From contig NZ_JALKBE010000003.1 of assembly GCF_023015885.1 (NCBI RefSeq), forward strand, positions 366,630 to 430,629: a DNA stretch of 64,000 nucleotides. Reading direction: 5' to 3'. The notes under the pieces were generated by a model. That model had not been told where the DNA came from. It saw only the letters and a program-made list of their open reading frames with translations, and searched no databases. This document shows positions 42,462 through 50,783 of this stretch, piece after piece. Position numbers and translations under genes: made by a program. Source of the stretch: Aliiroseovarius sp. S1123 (lineage in GTDB: Bacteria; Pseudomonadota; Alphaproteobacteria; Rhodobacterales; Rhodobacteraceae). Position 1 is the stretch's first letter. Each line of letters starts with the position of its first letter.

Positions 42462-43148
42462 ATGTCCACGTTGAAGAAGATTTTGCTGGTAGATGACGAC
42501 GAGGATCTGCGCGAAGCGCTGGCCGAGCAGCTGCTAATGACCGAGGATTTTGACGTGTTCGAAGCCGGAAACGGGGCCGAGGCGATCACCAAGTCCAAGG
42601 AAGCACTCTATGATCTTGTGATCCTCGACGTGGGCCTGCCTGACACCGATGGGCGCGAGCTGTGCCGCGTGATGCGCAAGCAGGGTGTGAAATGCCCGAT
42701 CCTGATGCTGACGGGTCATGACACCGATGCAGATACCATTCTGGGTCTGGACGCGGGCGCCAACGACTATGTGTCCAAGCCCTTCAAGTTCCCGGTGCTT
42801 CTGGCGCGTATCCGCGCCCAGCTGCGCCAGCATGAACAGTCCGAAGATGCTGTCTTCCAGCTTGGGCCGTACACCTTCAAGCCGTCGGTGAAGATGCTGG
42901 TGACCGAGGATGACCGCAAGGTCCGCCTGACCGAGAAAGAGACCAACATCCTGAAGTTCCTTTATCGCTCGACCGATGGCGTGGTGGCGCGCGATGTGCT
43001 CTTGCACGAGGTCTGGGGTTATAACGCGGGCGTCACCACCCACACGCTTGAAACCCACATCTATCGTCTGCGCCAGAAGATCGAGCCCGACCCCTCGAAC
43101 GCGCGGCTGCTGGTGACGGAAAGCGGTGGCTATCGTCTGAACGCTTAG
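42462..43148 (+). CDS. cenR: OmpR-family response regulator (CenR-like)
   Basis: 228 residues. The receiver domain has acidic pocket DDDED and phospho-acceptor Asp in LVILDVGLPD, then MLTGHD and KPF. The C-terminal winged helix starts at about residue 125, with VRLTEKETNILKFL and GGYRLNA. It closely resembles CenR, an envelope regulator essential in some Alphaproteobacteria; I know the comparison only from memory. ATG 42462 has GGAGGGC upstream. No kinase gene is adjacent. A terminator follows at 43198. Confidence 0.85.
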   Translation: MSTLKKILLVDDDEDLREALAEQLLMTEDFDVFEAGNGAEAITKSKEALYDLVILDVGLPDTDGRELCRVMRKQGVKCPILMLTGHDTDADTILGLDAGANDYVSKPFKFPVLLARIRAQLRQHEQSEDAVFQLGPYTFKPSVKMLVTEDDRKVRLTEKETNILKFLYRSTDGVVARDVLLHEVWGYNAGVTTHTLETHIYRLRQKIEPDPSNARLLVTESGGYRLNA

Positions 43149-43197
43149 AATCCTCCTGTGCCCGAGGTTATGGGCACATTTCCTCCCTGAAAGACTG

Positions 43198-43222
43198 ACC
43201 GGGCTCATTGGGCCCGGTTTTT
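43198..43222 (+). terminator. Intrinsic terminator after cenR
   Basis: ACCGGGC pairs with GCCCGGT over a 7-nt loop and is followed by TTTTT. A weaker hairpin (TGTGCCC with GGGCACA) lies just upstream at about 43157. Confidence 0.85.
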
Positions 43223-43228
43223 CGAGTG

Positions 43229-43747
43229 CTAAAGGACTGTGTGCAGTTCGGGATCGAACTCTTTGTCGATCTCTAGGCATTGAAGAACAAACGTACCATC
43301 TATCACAAGGTCGCTTTCGGGATCCTGGAAATAGCTTTTCTCGGCGTGCTTACACGCAGCCTCCAACGCGTTGATATACCTGTCAACAAACGCCGGTTCC
43401 GAAACTAGATGAAGCTTGGCTTCATGCGCAATCTTCCGGTTTGTGCTATCTCCGAAGTCACTCTGTTGATGGGTCGAGATGTAAACACGCCCACGAATGT
43501 CTGCCTTCACGACTTGGTGGTAGTATCCATTTGCAACCTCCCCACCTTCACCGCCAAATGAGGTGTCGGAATGCGTTCGGTTGTTGTTAAGCAGGGCGGC
43601 TAGGTTGGTGATGTTCTCGCGAATGCTCTGAAGGTCAGTGTAAACCGTGTTGCGAAACAGATTTCCATCCACGCTCACGGTGACTTCAAACTCAAGCAAC
43701 CTGTCGTCACTCCATTTTTGCTTGAGTGATATAAAATTATTGGGCAA
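43229..43747 (-). CDS. Hypothetical protein, AT-richer than neighbours
   Basis: 172 residues, start at 43747. Features are moderately acidic and basic residues, no signal peptide or membrane span, several Asn/His/Gln, and a GGEGGEV turn at about residue 66. No family recognised. The gene and its flanks (43230-43840) are visibly lower in GC and carry rare codons such as AGA and TTA, unlike neighbouring genes, suggesting recent acquisition. It is convergent with cenR and read in the same direction as the VIT gene upstream of it. Confidence 0.55.
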   Translation of the reverse strand: MPNNFISLKQKWSDDRLLEFEVTVSVDGNLFRNTVYTDLQSIRENITNLAALLNNNRTHSDTSFGGEGGEVANGYYHQVVKADIRGRVYISTHQQSDFGDSTNRKIAHEAKLHLVSEPAFVDRYINALEAACKHAEKSYFQDPESDLVIDGTFVLQCLEIDKEFDPELHTVL

Positions 43748-43838
43748 TTCAATTTCGTCTTTACTAAATAATCGGCTTAATGGGTTTCAAAGCACTAAAT
43801 GGATCAGTGTAGATAGTCCATTTGTTTCGAGACGCCCC

Positions 43839-44549
43839 TTATGTGTTGAACAAACTTCCCACCCCATATGCCAGTGCCGCCGCCGCGCCTCCGATCAGCA
43901 GGGTCTCAAAGGCTGACCGCCACCACGGGCTGAGCGACCAGTGGCTTTTCAAGGCGCCGATGGCGAAGAAGCTGGCCATGGTCATCCACGCGGACACGGT
44001 GAAGGCATCCTCGAGTTTGAGGATGAATGGCAGCAGGGGGACCATGCCGGCGATTAGGAAGGCAACGAAGGTCGTTGTGGCGGATCGCAGCGGGTTAGGG
44101 TCTATTCCGCCCAACCCGTATTCGCCCTCCATCATCATCGCGATCCAGTTTTCCTTGTCCTTGGTGATGGCGTCCGTGGCCTCGTCCAAGATTTGGTCTG
44201 ACAGGCCTTTCTGCGACAGGATCTCGCGAACTTCGCGCCATTCCCCTTCGGGATTGCGCGCGATGTGATCCTCTTCGATCTTTCGGATGCGCTGGAAATT
44301 GTCCTGTTCCGCCTTGGTCCCGGAATAGGCCGCGGCGGCCATGGAAAACCCGTCGGCCAGCACGTTCGCCAGCCCCAGAATGACGATGATCAACGGCGAC
44401 AGCCCGGCCCCGGCCACGCCCGCCACGATGGCGAAGGTGGTTACTGCGCCGTCAATCGCACCATAGACTGCATCCTTCAAAACGCCGCGCCCGGGAGGCG
44501 ATCCGATGCGGTCGGTGATTTCCTGTTGGCTGTGTCCGTGATCGGTCAT
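43839..44549 (-). CDS. VIT1/CCC1-family (nodulin-21-like) membrane protein
   Basis: 236 residues. N-terminal DAVYGAIDGAVTTFAIVAGVAGA and a large central region rich in acidic residues (EEDHIARNPEGEWREVREIL) characterise the VIT family, which moves Fe(II)/Mn(II). About five membrane segments flank the central region: two before and three after. It likely exports or stores metal ions. Its gene lies near soxR (44627), which also faces this strand. Confidence 0.82.
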   Translation of the reverse strand: MTDHGHSQQEITDRIGSPPGRGVLKDAVYGAIDGAVTTFAIVAGVAGAGLSPLIIVILGLANVLADGFSMAAAAYSGTKAEQDNFQRIRKIEEDHIARNPEGEWREVREILSQKGLSDQILDEATDAITKDKENWIAMMMEGEYGLGGIDPNPLRSATTTFVAFLIAGMVPLLPFILKLEDAFTVSAWMTMASFFAIGALKSHWSLSPWWRSAFETLLIGGAAAALAYGVGSLFNT

Positions 44550-44626
44550 AGGTGCTCTCCTTCAGGGAAGCTTGAACCAGTATCCCTTGTGCCGCCTTAA
44601 GGCAGATCAAGGGATGCGAACCGAAT

Positions 44627-45091
44627 TTAGTCCTCGGGCCTAACCGCCTCATCCCCCATCAGATACCGCGGCCCCGCGCCCTTATCCGCTGCTACATCGT
44701 CGGGGTTATACAGAGCACATCGGTCCAGAGACAGACAGCCGCAACCGATGCAGCCGTCCAGCTTGTCGCGCAGGCGGGTTAGAGCCTGTATCTGTTCGTC
44801 CAGTTCCGCGCGGAAGTCCTGCGAGATTTCGGTCCAGTCCTTGGCGGTGGGCGTGCGGCTTTGGGGCAGGCGGGACATGACCTCGCGGATACGATCCAGC
44901 GTGAAGCCGAATTTCTGCGCGATCATTACAAAGCTCAGGCGACGGATATCAGACCGCAAAAACCGCCTTTGCCCGCCCGCATTGCGTTCCGGCGCGACCA
45001 GACCCTGGGTTTCGTAATACCGGATCGCGGACACGGCGAGCCCGGTGCGGTTGGCCAAGGTGCCAATGGAAATCTCGTTTCTGCGTTCCAT
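44627..45091 (-). CDS. soxR: Redox-sensitive MerR-family regulator SoxR
   Basis: 154 residues. The MerR helix-turn-helix is in ISIGTLANRTGLAVSAIRYYETQGLV. The [2Fe-2S] cluster site is CIGCGCLSLDRC (Cys114, Cys117, Cys119, Cys125), diagnostic of SoxR. The protein senses redox-cycling compounds and activates a promoter with an overlong spacer. It is divergent from a VOC gene at 45178, and its operator is probably the dyad at 45115-45146. In E. coli soxR controls soxS, which is absent here, so it should regulate targets directly. Confidence 0.92.
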   Translation of the reverse strand: MERRNEISIGTLANRTGLAVSAIRYYETQGLVAPERNAGGQRRFLRSDIRRLSFVMIAQKFGFTLDRIREVMSRLPQSRTPTAKDWTEISQDFRAELDEQIQALTRLRDKLDGCIGCGCLSLDRCALYNPDDVAADKGAGPRYLMGDEAVRPED

Positions 45092-45114
45092 GTGAATCCC
45101 CTTGAAAGAAAAAG

Positions 45115-45146
45115 CTTGAGCTAAAGTTAGCTTTAGGAATTATCAA
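45115..45146. promoter_or_regulatory. SoxR operator/promoter candidate
   Basis: CTAAAG and CTTTAG (45121-45136) form a dyad around TTAG. It is preceded by TTGAGC, a -35-like hexamer at 45115-45120, and followed by an AT-rich -10 region near 45140, giving a spacer near 19 bases as in MerR/SoxR promoters. It lies between soxR and the VOC gene. Confidence 0.6.
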
Positions 45147-45177
45147 CCGAGTCGCACCAAAGATCAAGGAGGCCAAA

Positions 45178-45555
45178 ATGGCAAATCTAGAGCATGTGAA
45201 TGTGACTGTATCAGACCCGAAAGCAACCGCCGCATGGTTGGGCGCCGTGTTCGGATGGACCACCCGGTGGGAGGGCGACGCGATGTCTGGCGGATACACC
45301 GCGCATGTGGGCGACGAGGGGTCATATGTGGCTCTATACACGCCCAACATGGCGATGAAGGACCCGCAGCATTCCTATACGACCCGCGCCGGATTGAACC
45401 ATGTGGGGGTGGTCGTGGACGACATCGACGCGACCGAAACACGCGTAAAGGCGGCTGGGTTCACCCCGCATAACCACGCCGATTACGAGCCGGGAAAGCG
45501 GTTCTATTTCGATGATCATGATGGCGTCGAATGGGAGGTTGTGTCCTACGCTTGA
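45178..45555 (+). CDS. VOC/glyoxalase-superfamily protein
   Basis: 125 residues of the VOC fold: NVTVSDPKATAAWLGAVFGW, GGYTAHVG, LNHVGVVVDDIDATETRVKAAGF, with His7-type and Glu metal positions (DDHDGVEWEVVSYA). Members include glyoxalase I, fosfomycin resistance and dioxygenases. AAGGAGG precedes the ATG. It is divergent from soxR and probably under its control, so a role in redox-cycling or electrophile stress is suggested. Confidence 0.8.
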   Translation: MANLEHVNVTVSDPKATAAWLGAVFGWTTRWEGDAMSGGYTAHVGDEGSYVALYTPNMAMKDPQHSYTTRAGLNHVGVVVDDIDATETRVKAAGFTPHNHADYEPGKRFYFDDHDGVEWEVVSYA

Positions 45556-45565
45556 TGCATATGGA

Positions 45566-46438
45566 TCAGATCCCGGGCCGGTGTTGCTCTAACCAAGTTT
45601 TCACGTCCGACAGCCTGCCGCGCGCGATGGGCACGGCGGTGGCATTGGACAGAAGCAGCACCGGATTTCCGTCCTGACGCTTGCGGCCGGTCACCGCCTT
45701 CCTCGCCACCCAATGCGAGCGATGACACTGAATGCCATGGCTGTGGTCGCACAGTGCCACGAAGTCCTTCAACGCGCCGCGCAGCAGGAATTTCGTCTGC
45801 TCGAAGACGAATTCCAGATAGTGTTCCTGTGATTGGACATGCAGAAGCGAGGGAAGGTGAATGTCCTTATCCTCGAACCGAATGGTGTCGAGCTGCGGGG
45901 CTGGTTCGGGCGCATCAACCAGTTCTGGCGAGGGCGGCGTGCCTTCCCAGAAGAAAGGAAGAATGCTTGTGACGGTTAGAAGTTCGACCAATGCAGCGAT
46001 CAGCAGATTGCGAGAGAAATCAGCCCAAGTCAGGTTTTCATAAAGGAACGTGCTCTGCGTCAGCAGGTTGATCAGGAAGGTGCTGACGAACACGGCACCA
46101 ATGGTTGCCGCTGCGGTAACGGGATAGTTGATCACGGCAATGTTGGCTCGCAGGCGATTCAGGATCAGATGGATCACACGGATCATTGCGTACCAAAACA
46201 CGACGGTCAGATAGACCCCGATTACCCAGAACAAGATCCGGGTCAGGTAGGGGGTGGGGATCTCGAACAGGGTGGATTTGAATGTCGCCAGCGCAAGGGC
46301 GACCAAAATGAACGTGCCGTTCATTTGCCCCGAGAGGATCAGCCGATGCAGTACGCCCCAATGACAGCGCACGCGTGTGCCGTTGATGGCAATTACATGC
46401 ATTTCATTCCAACGGGCTGTATTTGCTTGGGGTCTCAT
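45566..46438 (-). CDS. Membrane-anchored LytTR-domain regulator
   Basis: About 290 residues from 46438; ATG 46402 is an alternative and neither has a clear ribosome site. Four hydrophobic segments at about residues 38-55, 66-92, 103-128 and 140-163 form a membrane domain. A linker rich in Pro/Glu precedes the C-terminal LytTR DNA-binding domain (about 190-290), with IHLPSLLHVQSQEHYLEFV and the basic SHWVARKAV. Such proteins sense conditions at the membrane and bind DNA. The closely spaced VOC gene is convergent. Confidence 0.8.
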   Translation of the reverse strand: MRPQANTARWNEMHVIAINGTRVRCHWGVLHRLILSGQMNGTFILVALALATFKSTLFEIPTPYLTRILFWVIGVYLTVVFWYAMIRVIHLILNRLRANIAVINYPVTAAATIGAVFVSTFLINLLTQSTFLYENLTWADFSRNLLIAALVELLTVTSILPFFWEGTPPSPELVDAPEPAPQLDTIRFEDKDIHLPSLLHVQSQEHYLEFVFEQTKFLLRGALKDFVALCDHSHGIQCHRSHWVARKAVTGRKRQDGNPVLLLSNATAVPIARGRLSDVKTWLEQHRPGI

Positions 46439-46539
46439 GCGATCAGATTCTTAGTCATGGAGCGTGCAGGGGCGTCATTATGCTGTTTGGCATGTTGGCT
46501 GTTTCAGGATGGGTAGAGTAACTGGTTTCACCATGATGT

Positions 46540-46576
46540 AAGAGCGCCATTGTGCCAACGCACTTGGCGCTCTTTT
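46540..46576 (+). terminator. Orphan intrinsic terminator
   Basis: AAGAGCGCCA pairs with TGGCGCTCTT (10 bp, 15-nt loop) and ends in TTTT on the plus strand. No plus-strand gene ends here: LytTR runs on the minus strand and xth starts later. It may mark a small unannotated transcript from about 46440. Confidence 0.55.
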
Positions 46577-46669
46577 CTATACTAAAGTTGCAAAAATTTC
46601 TGAATGGTGCCAGCCCCGTTTTTCTGGCAAGACTGTTGGCTCATGCGACCATCAACAGGAAGACGCGCG

Positions 46670-47458
46670 ATGAGCTTTACCCTTGCCACTTGGAACATCA
46701 ACTCGGTCCGTCTGCGCGAGCCGATCGTGCTGAAGTTGCTCGAGGAAGAAGCGCCGGATGTGCTGTGTCTGCAGGAATGCAAAAGCCCGGTCGAGAAGAT
46801 CCCGCTCGAAGGGTTCAAGGCGCTGGGGTATACGCACATGGTGGCCCGTGGGCAGAAGGGCTATAACGGCGTTGCGATCCTATCGCGTATCCCGATGGTC
46901 GAGGCCGAGAGCTTTGATTTCGCTGATCTGGGCCACGCGCGCCATATTGCTGGGCAGCTGGAAAATGGCGTGACGGTTCACAATTTTTATGTTCCTGCGG
47001 GCGGCGATGTGCCGGACCGCGAGCTGAACGAGAAATTTGGCCAGAAGCTCGATTACCTCACCGACATGCGTGACCATTTCGGGCGCGAGAAACCGCAGAA
47101 GTCGATCCTTGTGGGCGATCTGAACATCGCCCCGCGCGAAGATGACGTCTGGTCGCACAAGCAGCTTTTGAAAGTGGTTAGCCACACGCCGGTCGAAGTT
47201 GAAGCGCTGGGCGATGTGCAAGACGCGGCTGGTTGGGTCGACATCACCCGTCAGGATATTCCCGAAGGGCAGCTTTACAGCTGGTGGTCCTATCGCGCCC
47301 GCGATTGGGATGCCGCCGACAAAGGTCGTCGTCTGGATCACGTTTGGGCCACGTCCGATATCTCGAACGCAGGTCACGGCTCGCGGGTGGTGCGCGACGC
47401 GCGCGGCTGGGAAAAGCCGTCGGATCACGCGCCGGTCTTCGCGACGTTTGACCTTTAA
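46670..47458 (+). CDS. xth: Exodeoxyribonuclease III
   Basis: 262 residues of the exonuclease III/APE1 family: LATWNINSVRL, LQECKSPVEKIP, GYNGVAILSR, VGDLNIAPREDDVWS, LDHVWATSDI and SDHAPV. It repairs abasic sites in DNA. ATG 46670 begins this conserved core; the upstream in-frame codons are not family-like. It lies 56 bases upstream of the thioredoxin-like gene on the same strand. Confidence 0.93.
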   Translation: MSFTLATWNINSVRLREPIVLKLLEEEAPDVLCLQECKSPVEKIPLEGFKALGYTHMVARGQKGYNGVAILSRIPMVEAESFDFADLGHARHIAGQLENGVTVHNFYVPAGGDVPDRELNEKFGQKLDYLTDMRDHFGREKPQKSILVGDLNIAPREDDVWSHKQLLKVVSHTPVEVEALGDVQDAAGWVDITRQDIPEGQLYSWWSYRARDWDAADKGRRLDHVWATSDISNAGHGSRVVRDARGWEKPSDHAPVFATFDL

Positions 47459-47513
47459 AACTGGCCTGACACGCGCCATATAAGCGGTAAACCTATTAAA
47501 CGGAGCCAAAGCC

Positions 47514-48416
47514 ATGGAATTCGGACTGGACGGCGCGTCTGCGGGCGTGGAACTGATCAAGGATGTGGGCGAAGCGACCTTCATGCAGGACGTGATCGAG
47601 GCCTCGCAAGAGGTGCCGGTGATCGTCGATTTCTGGGCGCCGTGGTGCGGCCCGTGCAAGACGCTTGGCCCAGCTTTGGAAGCTGCCGTGACCGAGGCTG
47701 GCGGCAAAGTCCGCATGGCCAAAGTTAACGTGGATGAGAACCAGATGATCGCAGGCCAGATGCGCGTGCAGTCGATCCCGACCGTCTATGCTTTCTTTCA
47801 GGGCCAGCCTGTGGATGGCTTCCAAGGCGCAGTGCCGCCCAGCGAAATCAAGGAATTCGTCAACCGCGTTGCGGCGCTTGGCGGTGATGGTGGTCTGGCG
47901 GATGCCATTGCTGCTGCCGATGAGATGCTGGAGGCAGGCGAAGTTCAGGACGCCGCCCAAACCTATGCCGCGATCCTTGAAGAAGACCCGAACTCGGCCG
48001 CAGCCTATGCCGGTCTGGCCCGCACCCATTTGGCTGTTGGCAATGCCGATGACGCCGAGGCGACTCTGAATGGCGCCCCCGCCGAGATCTCGGACGCGCC
48101 GGAACTCGAGGCTGTCCGCGCCCAGATCGAACTGGCGCGTCAGGCCGAAAACGCGGGTCCCGTGGCCGAGCTGCGTGCGGCTGTCGACGCCAATCCCGAC
48201 GATCACCAGTCGCGGTTTGATCTGGCCGTTGCGCTGAATGCAGACGGTGATGTGCAAGGCGCCGTGGACGAGCTTTTAGAGCTTTTCCGCAGGGATAGAG
48301 ACTGGAATGACGCGGCCGCCAAGCTGCAGCTGTTCACCATTTTCGACGCTTTGGACGCCAAGGACCCGATCGCCTTGACCGGTCGTCGCAAGCTGTCGTC
48401 GATGATCTTTGTGTGA
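47514..48416 (+). CDS. Thioredoxin-domain chaperone CnoX/YbbN-like
   Basis: 300 residues. Thioredoxin domain (about 1-125) with a WCGPC active site (Cys45, Cys48). The C-terminal half has repeated helical TPR-like segments (YAAILEEDPNSAAAYAGLARTHL, ARQAENAGPVAELRAAVDANP). CnoX/YbbN proteins combine holdase activity with redox protection. It continues the xth direction and is followed 27 bases later by the LON-domain gene. Confidence 0.87.
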   Translation: MEFGLDGASAGVELIKDVGEATFMQDVIEASQEVPVIVDFWAPWCGPCKTLGPALEAAVTEAGGKVRMAKVNVDENQMIAGQMRVQSIPTVYAFFQGQPVDGFQGAVPPSEIKEFVNRVAALGGDGGLADAIAAADEMLEAGEVQDAAQTYAAILEEDPNSAAAYAGLARTHLAVGNADDAEATLNGAPAEISDAPELEAVRAQIELARQAENAGPVAELRAAVDANPDDHQSRFDLAVALNADGDVQGAVDELLELFRRDRDWNDAAAKLQLFTIFDALDAKDPIALTGRRKLSSMIFV

Positions 48417-48443
48417 ATGGAAAAGTCGCGCTAGACTGGTGTC

Positions 48444-49088
48444 ATGATCTCATCAGCTGACTTGCCGGATACCCTTCCGATCTTCCCCTTGCCGGGCGCG
48501 TTGCTTTTGCCCCGTGGCCGGCTTCCCCTTCATGTGTTCGAACCGCGCTATCTTGCGATGGTCGACGATGTGCTGAAAACGCCCCAGCGGCTGCTGGGCA
48601 TGATCCAGCCCATTGGCGAAGAATGCGGCGAGGATACGCGGCTGCACAGCATTGGGTGCGCTGGTCGGATCACCTCGTTCACGGAAACCGAAGACGGGCG
48701 CTATATGGTCACGCTGACTGGCGTGTCGCGTTTTCGTTTGGGGCAGGTCGAAACGGGCTTTACGCCCTATCTGAAGGCGCAGATGGGGTGGGACAGCTTT
48801 GACCGCGACCTTGGCCAGCCCGAACATGATACAGGCCTAAACCGCGAGACGTTTCTGGCGCTGTTGACCCGCTATTTCAATCTGCAGGAATTGCAGACCG
48901 ATTGGGAAAGCCTTGAATCGGCCGAGGACGAGCTGTTGATCAATGCCCTGTCCATGTTGTGCCCCTTTGCACCCGAAGACAAACAGGCGCTGCTTGAGGC
49001 ACCATCGCTGCCCACGCGCCGCGAAACCCTTGTAACTCTTATGGAATTTGCGTTGCGCAAAGGCGCGGGCGAGGAGAAAGTACAATGA
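48444..49088 (+). CDS. LON peptidase substrate-binding-domain protein
   Basis: 214 residues matching the N-terminal LON domain only, with no AAA or protease part: [26 protein letters not shown]. Such stand-alone proteins are common; their role is not settled. Its stop codon overlaps the Trm112 gene start (ATGA), so the two are co-translated. Confidence 0.85.
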   Translation: MISSADLPDTLPIFPLPGALLLPRGRLPLHVFEPRYLAMVDDVLKTPQRLLGMIQPIGEECGEDTRLHSIGCAGRITSFTETEDGRYMVTLTGVSRFRLGQVETGFTPYLKAQMGWDSFDRDLGQPEHDTGLNRETFLALLTRYFNLQELQTDWESLESAEDELLINALSMLCPFAPEDKQALLEAPSLPTRRETLVTLMEFALRKGAGEEKVQ

Positions 49089-49276
49089 CCACCCCAGCTG
49101 AAACCAAGTTTGATCGTCGCATGATCGAGGCGCTTGTCTGCCCTGTGACGCAGACGCAGCTGACCTATGATGCCGACAAGCAAGAGCTGCTGTCGAAAGC
49201 TGCCAATCTGGCCTTCCCGATCCGTGGCGGCATCCCGGTTATGCTGGTGGATGAGGCGCGCAAGATCGAAGAGTGA
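49085..49276 (+). CDS. Trm112 family small protein
   Basis: 63 residues of the zinc-ribbon-like Trm112/YcaR type: [36 protein letters not shown]. Only one of the usual cysteines (VCP) is apparent. In other organisms Trm112 supports methyltransferases. It overlaps the LON-domain gene by 4 bases and precedes the phosphomannomutase. Confidence 0.85.
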   Translation: MTTPAETKFDRRMIEALVCPVTQTQLTYDADKQELLSKAANLAFPIRGGIPVMLVDEARKIEE

Positions 49277-49329
49277 TGCGCAGCAACGCCTGCCCCTTAA
49301 CTTAACTTCCCACATAAAAGAGTTCCGAA

Positions 49330-50697
49330 ATGTCCCCTAAATTCGGCACAAGCGGCCTGCGTGGCCTTGTCACAGACCTGACGCCTGACCTGGTCGGCGC
49401 CCATGTTATGGCCTTTCTGCGCGCTTGCCCGGTGGGAACGGGGTTGTTCGTGGGCCGTGACCTGCGGCCCTCTTCGCCCGACATTGCGGGGATGGTGGCG
49501 GATGCGGCGCAGGCTGCGGGTATTCAAGTGACGGATTGCGGGGCGGTGCCTACCCCGGCGCTGGCTTTGGCGGCGATGGGGGCGGGCGCCTCGGCAGTCA
49601 TGATCACCGGCAGCCACATCCCGGCAGACCGCAACGGGTTGAAATTCTATACGCCCGAGGGTGAGATCACCAAAGCCCATGAATCCGCGATTTTGGCTGC
49701 ATTAGACACTTGTATGGACCCAATTGCGGGGCCAGAGGTGATCCAAAACACCACGGCGGGGGCCGACTATGTGACCCGCTATGTCACCGCCTTTGGGCCA
49801 GATGCGCTGGACGGATTGCGGATCGGTGTCTACAGCCACTCCGCCGTTGGGCGTGATCTGCTGTTAGACATGATCCCGGCGCTGGGCGGTTCGGTTCTGG
49901 AGCTGGGTCGCAGCCCGTCGTTCATTCCAGTCGACACCGAGGCCGTCGCCCCCGAACTTCGCCAACAGCTGCGCGACTGGGCCAGCGCGCATGATCTGGA
50001 CGCGATCATTTCCACGGATGGGGACGGGGATCGGCCCTTGCTGACGGATGAGGCAGGTCAGGTGATTGTGGGCGATGTCCTGGGCCAGATCACCGGCGCC
50101 GCGATGGGGGCCGATGTCGCCGTGACCCCGGTATCGTCGAATACGGGCGCGGAAGAGGTGTTCGGCCAGGTGATCCGCACGCGCATCGGCTCGCCTTACG
50201 TGATTGCGGGCATGGAGCAGGCCAACGGACGCGTCGTCGGGTACGAGGCAAATGGCGGCTTCCTTCTGGGGTTCGAGGCACAGGGCTTGCCGCCCTTGAT
50301 GACCCGCGACGCGGTGTTGCCGTTCCTAGTGCCTCTGACGCGCGCACGGGCTGCGGGCGGTCTGTCGGCGCTGGTCGCGCAGCAACCAGCCCGCTTTACC
50401 GCCGCCGACCGCCTGCAAGAGGTGCCGACCGAGATCTCGCAGACATTGGTCGCAAGATTGGATGCCGACGCAGATGCGCGCGACGCGTTTCTGACGCGCG
50501 TCGGTGGACGCTGTGCCGCCGTGGATCGGACCGATGGCTTGCGCATGACGCTGAACGACGGCCGGATTGTGCATCTGCGCCCCTCTGGAAACGCCCCCGA
50601 ACTGCGCCTGTATGTCGAGGCCGACAGTGCCCCTGCCGCAGACCAAGCGCTTGCCGTCGGATTAGAGGCATTGAGGGCAGAGCTGGGGCAAAACTGA
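49330..50697 (+). CDS. manB: Phosphomannomutase/phosphoglucomutase
   Basis: 455 residues of the alpha-D-phosphohexomutase family. The phospho-Ser is Ser95 in TGSHIPADRNGLKFY, the metal loop STDGDGDRP is present, sugar recognition GYEANGGF, and phosphate loop RPSGNAPELRLY. It converts mannose-6-P to mannose-1-P for ManC. It opens the nucleotide-sugar cluster and is followed 86 bases later by the TPR glycosyltransferase. Confidence 0.88.
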   Translation: MSPKFGTSGLRGLVTDLTPDLVGAHVMAFLRACPVGTGLFVGRDLRPSSPDIAGMVADAAQAAGIQVTDCGAVPTPALALAAMGAGASAVMITGSHIPADRNGLKFYTPEGEITKAHESAILAALDTCMDPIAGPEVIQNTTAGADYVTRYVTAFGPDALDGLRIGVYSHSAVGRDLLLDMIPALGGSVLELGRSPSFIPVDTEAVAPELRQQLRDWASAHDLDAIISTDGDGDRPLLTDEAGQVIVGDVLGQITGAAMGADVAVTPVSSNTGAEEVFGQVIRTRIGSPYVIAGMEQANGRVVGYEANGGFLLGFEAQGLPPLMTRDAVLPFLVPLTRARAAGGLSALVAQQPARFTAADRLQEVPTEISQTLVARLDADADARDAFLTRVGGRCAAVDRTDGLRMTLNDGRIVHLRPSGNAPELRLYVEADSAPAADQALAVGLEALRAELGQN

Positions 50698-50783
50698 TAC
50701 CGATCTATGCACCCAAATTTCGTATCGTCAGGCTTTCCGACTTTCGGCTGGCCCCGCCTTTCTGATCTGAGTAGGGTTGCGCG

